Below, one piece after another: positions 63,264 to 64,000 of a stretch of 64,000 bases of DNA (the stretch's first letter is position 1; each line of letters begins with the position of its first letter). The translations under genes and the position numbers were made by a program. Location of the stretch: assembly GCF_016313185.1 (NCBI RefSeq), contig NZ_CP066218.1, forward strand, positions 1,488,001 to 1,552,000, read 5' to 3'. Source of the stretch: Mycolicibacterium baixiangningiae (GTDB lineage: Bacteria; Actinomycetota; Actinomycetes; Mycobacteriales; Mycobacteriaceae). The notes below the pieces were generated by a model that did no database searches, was not told the origin of the DNA, and worked only from the letters and a program-made list of their open reading frames with translations.

Positions 63264-64000
63264 ATGACTGCAGACCCTGTGACCGCGTCGTCCGCCGCTC
63301 CCGGCGCCGAGTACGCCGACACCGCGAGCGCCGCCTATCAGGCCGCGCTGCAGGTCATCGAGTCGGTCGAGCCACGGATCGCGGCCGCGACCCGCAAAGA
63401 GCTTGCCGACCAAAGGGATTCGCTCAAGCTGATCGCGAGCGAGAATTACGCCTCGCCGGCGGTGCTGCTGACCATGGGCACATGGCTGAGTGACAAGTAC
63501 GCCGAGGGCACCATCGGCCACCGGTTCTACGCGGGTTGCCAGAACGTCGACGTCGTCGAGAGCGTTGCCGCCGAGCACGCCCGCGAGCTGTTCGGCGCCC
63601 CCTACGCGTACGCCCAGCCGCACTCCGGCATCGACGCCAACCTGGTCGCCTTCTGGGCCATCCTGGCCACCCGCGTCGAGGCGCCCGGCCTGGCCGAACT
63701 CGGCGCCAAACACGTCAACGACCTCTCCGAGGCCGACTGGGAGAGCCTGCGCAACAAGCTCGGCAACCAGCGGCTGCTCGGCATGTCGCTCGACGCCGGC
63801 GGCCACCTCACGCACGGTTTCCGGCCCAACATCAGCGGCAAGATGTTCCACCAGCGCAGCTACGGCACCGATCCGGAGACCGGGCTGCTCGACTACGACA
63901 AGCTGGCCGCCGCCGCGCGTGAGTTCAAACCGCTGATCCTCGTCGGCGGTTACTCCGCCTACCCGCGTCGGGTGAACTTCGCCAAGCTGCGTGAGATCGC
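63264..64000 (+). CDS. glyA: Serine hydroxymethyltransferase (GlyA), long type, 3' end beyond window
   Basis: 245 codons visible from the ATG at 63264; TACCCT at 63251-63256 lies seven bases upstream, so the mRNA is probably leaderless. PLP fold-type I enzyme converting serine plus tetrahydrofolate to glycine plus methylene-[43 protein letters not shown] and [15 protein letters not shown] are clear. Relative to the common 420-residue form it has an N-terminal extension of about 30 residues and a roughly 27-residue insert after QPHSG, so it belongs to the longer SHMT subtype. The PLP lysine lies beyond the window. Confidence 0.88.
   Translation, partial: MTADPVTASSAAPGAEYADTASAAYQAALQVIESVEPRIAAATRKELADQRDSLKLIASENYASPAVLLTMGTWLSDKYAEGTIGHRFYAGCQNVDVVESVAAEHARELFGAPYAYAQPHSGIDANLVAFWAILATRVEAPGLAELGAKHVNDLSEADWESLRNKLGNQRLLGMSLDAGGHLTHGFRPNISGKMFHQRSYGTDPETGLLDYDKLAAAAREFKPLILVGGYSAYPRRVNFAKLREI

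Overview
The window is a high-GC actinobacterial chromosome segment, almost certainly from a Mycobacterium (Mycolicibacterium-type, environmental or fast-growing). The evidence is an antigen 85-family mycolyltransferase, mycothiol S-conjugate amidase (Mca), the lipoprotein LpqV, proline-rich antigen Pra, a short-chain Z-prenyl diphosphate synthase, a KstR-type operator and many leaderless starts. From memory, the gene order from about 34.1 kb to the right end follows M. tuberculosis Rv1062-Rv1093, but without the PE/PE_PGRS genes found there. No tRNA, rRNA, insertion sequence, prophage or CRISPR array was seen.

Layout. 1-1.7 kb: the tail of an AmiS/UreI amide channel followed by formamidase. 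2-3.8 kb: a secreted alpha/beta hydrolase with an acidic decapeptide repeat. 4.1-13 kb: an eight-gene, overlap-coupled catabolic operon (class III CoA-transferase, MHS transporter, Zn alcohol dehydrogenase, aldehyde dehydrogenase, glycerate kinase, CoA-ester lyase, D-2-hydroxyacid dehydrogenase, GntR regulator) with a leaderless start inside a palindrome. 13-18.4 kb: a VanX-like dipeptidase and a PucR regulator divergent from an NCS1 permease/amidohydrolase pair. 18.5-23.7 kb: surface and envelope genes (acyltransferase-like protein, antigen 85 paralogue, cupin, amidase, beta-propeller). 23.7-27.5 kb: a CitA/CitB-type two-component system divergent from a DctA-type transporter. 28-31 kb: an SCP-x-type thiolase and a DHDPR-like oxidoreductase divergent around a KstR box, then a MOSC protein. 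31.4-36 kb: a phytase-esterase-like lipoprotein, a cyclic-nucleotide-domain histidine kinase and two convergent patatins.

36-64 kb: conserved mycobacterial backbone. LpqV; a cysteine dioxygenase/rhodanese operon preceded by a tiny Cys-Cys leader peptide; a membrane hydrolase with two crotonase-family enzymes; a Bax-inhibitor-1 protein; a DUF559 protein flanked by two related stem-loops; thiolase, SGNH esterase and LipU; cystathionine beta-synthase, Pra, an acyl-CoA dehydrogenase, MetB, a GPP34 protein, GreA, a DUF4307 protein, Mca, a DUF255 thioredoxin-fold protein, a ketosteroid-isomerase-like protein, a hemolysin III protein and the Z-prenyl synthase; three lineage-specific membrane proteins; CoaA, a DUF885 protein and a truncated serine hydroxymethyltransferase of the long type.

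Functional themes. Sulfur metabolism is concentrated between 36 and 54 kb (cysteine dioxygenase, rhodanese, Cbs, MetB, Mca). Acyl-CoA and steroid-type catabolism recurs through the segment. The least explained systems are the 4.1-13 kb operon, the Cys-Cys leader peptide (a likely attenuator of cysteine catabolism) and the hairpin-flanked DUF559 gene. All family assignments come from reading motifs by eye; no database search was run.
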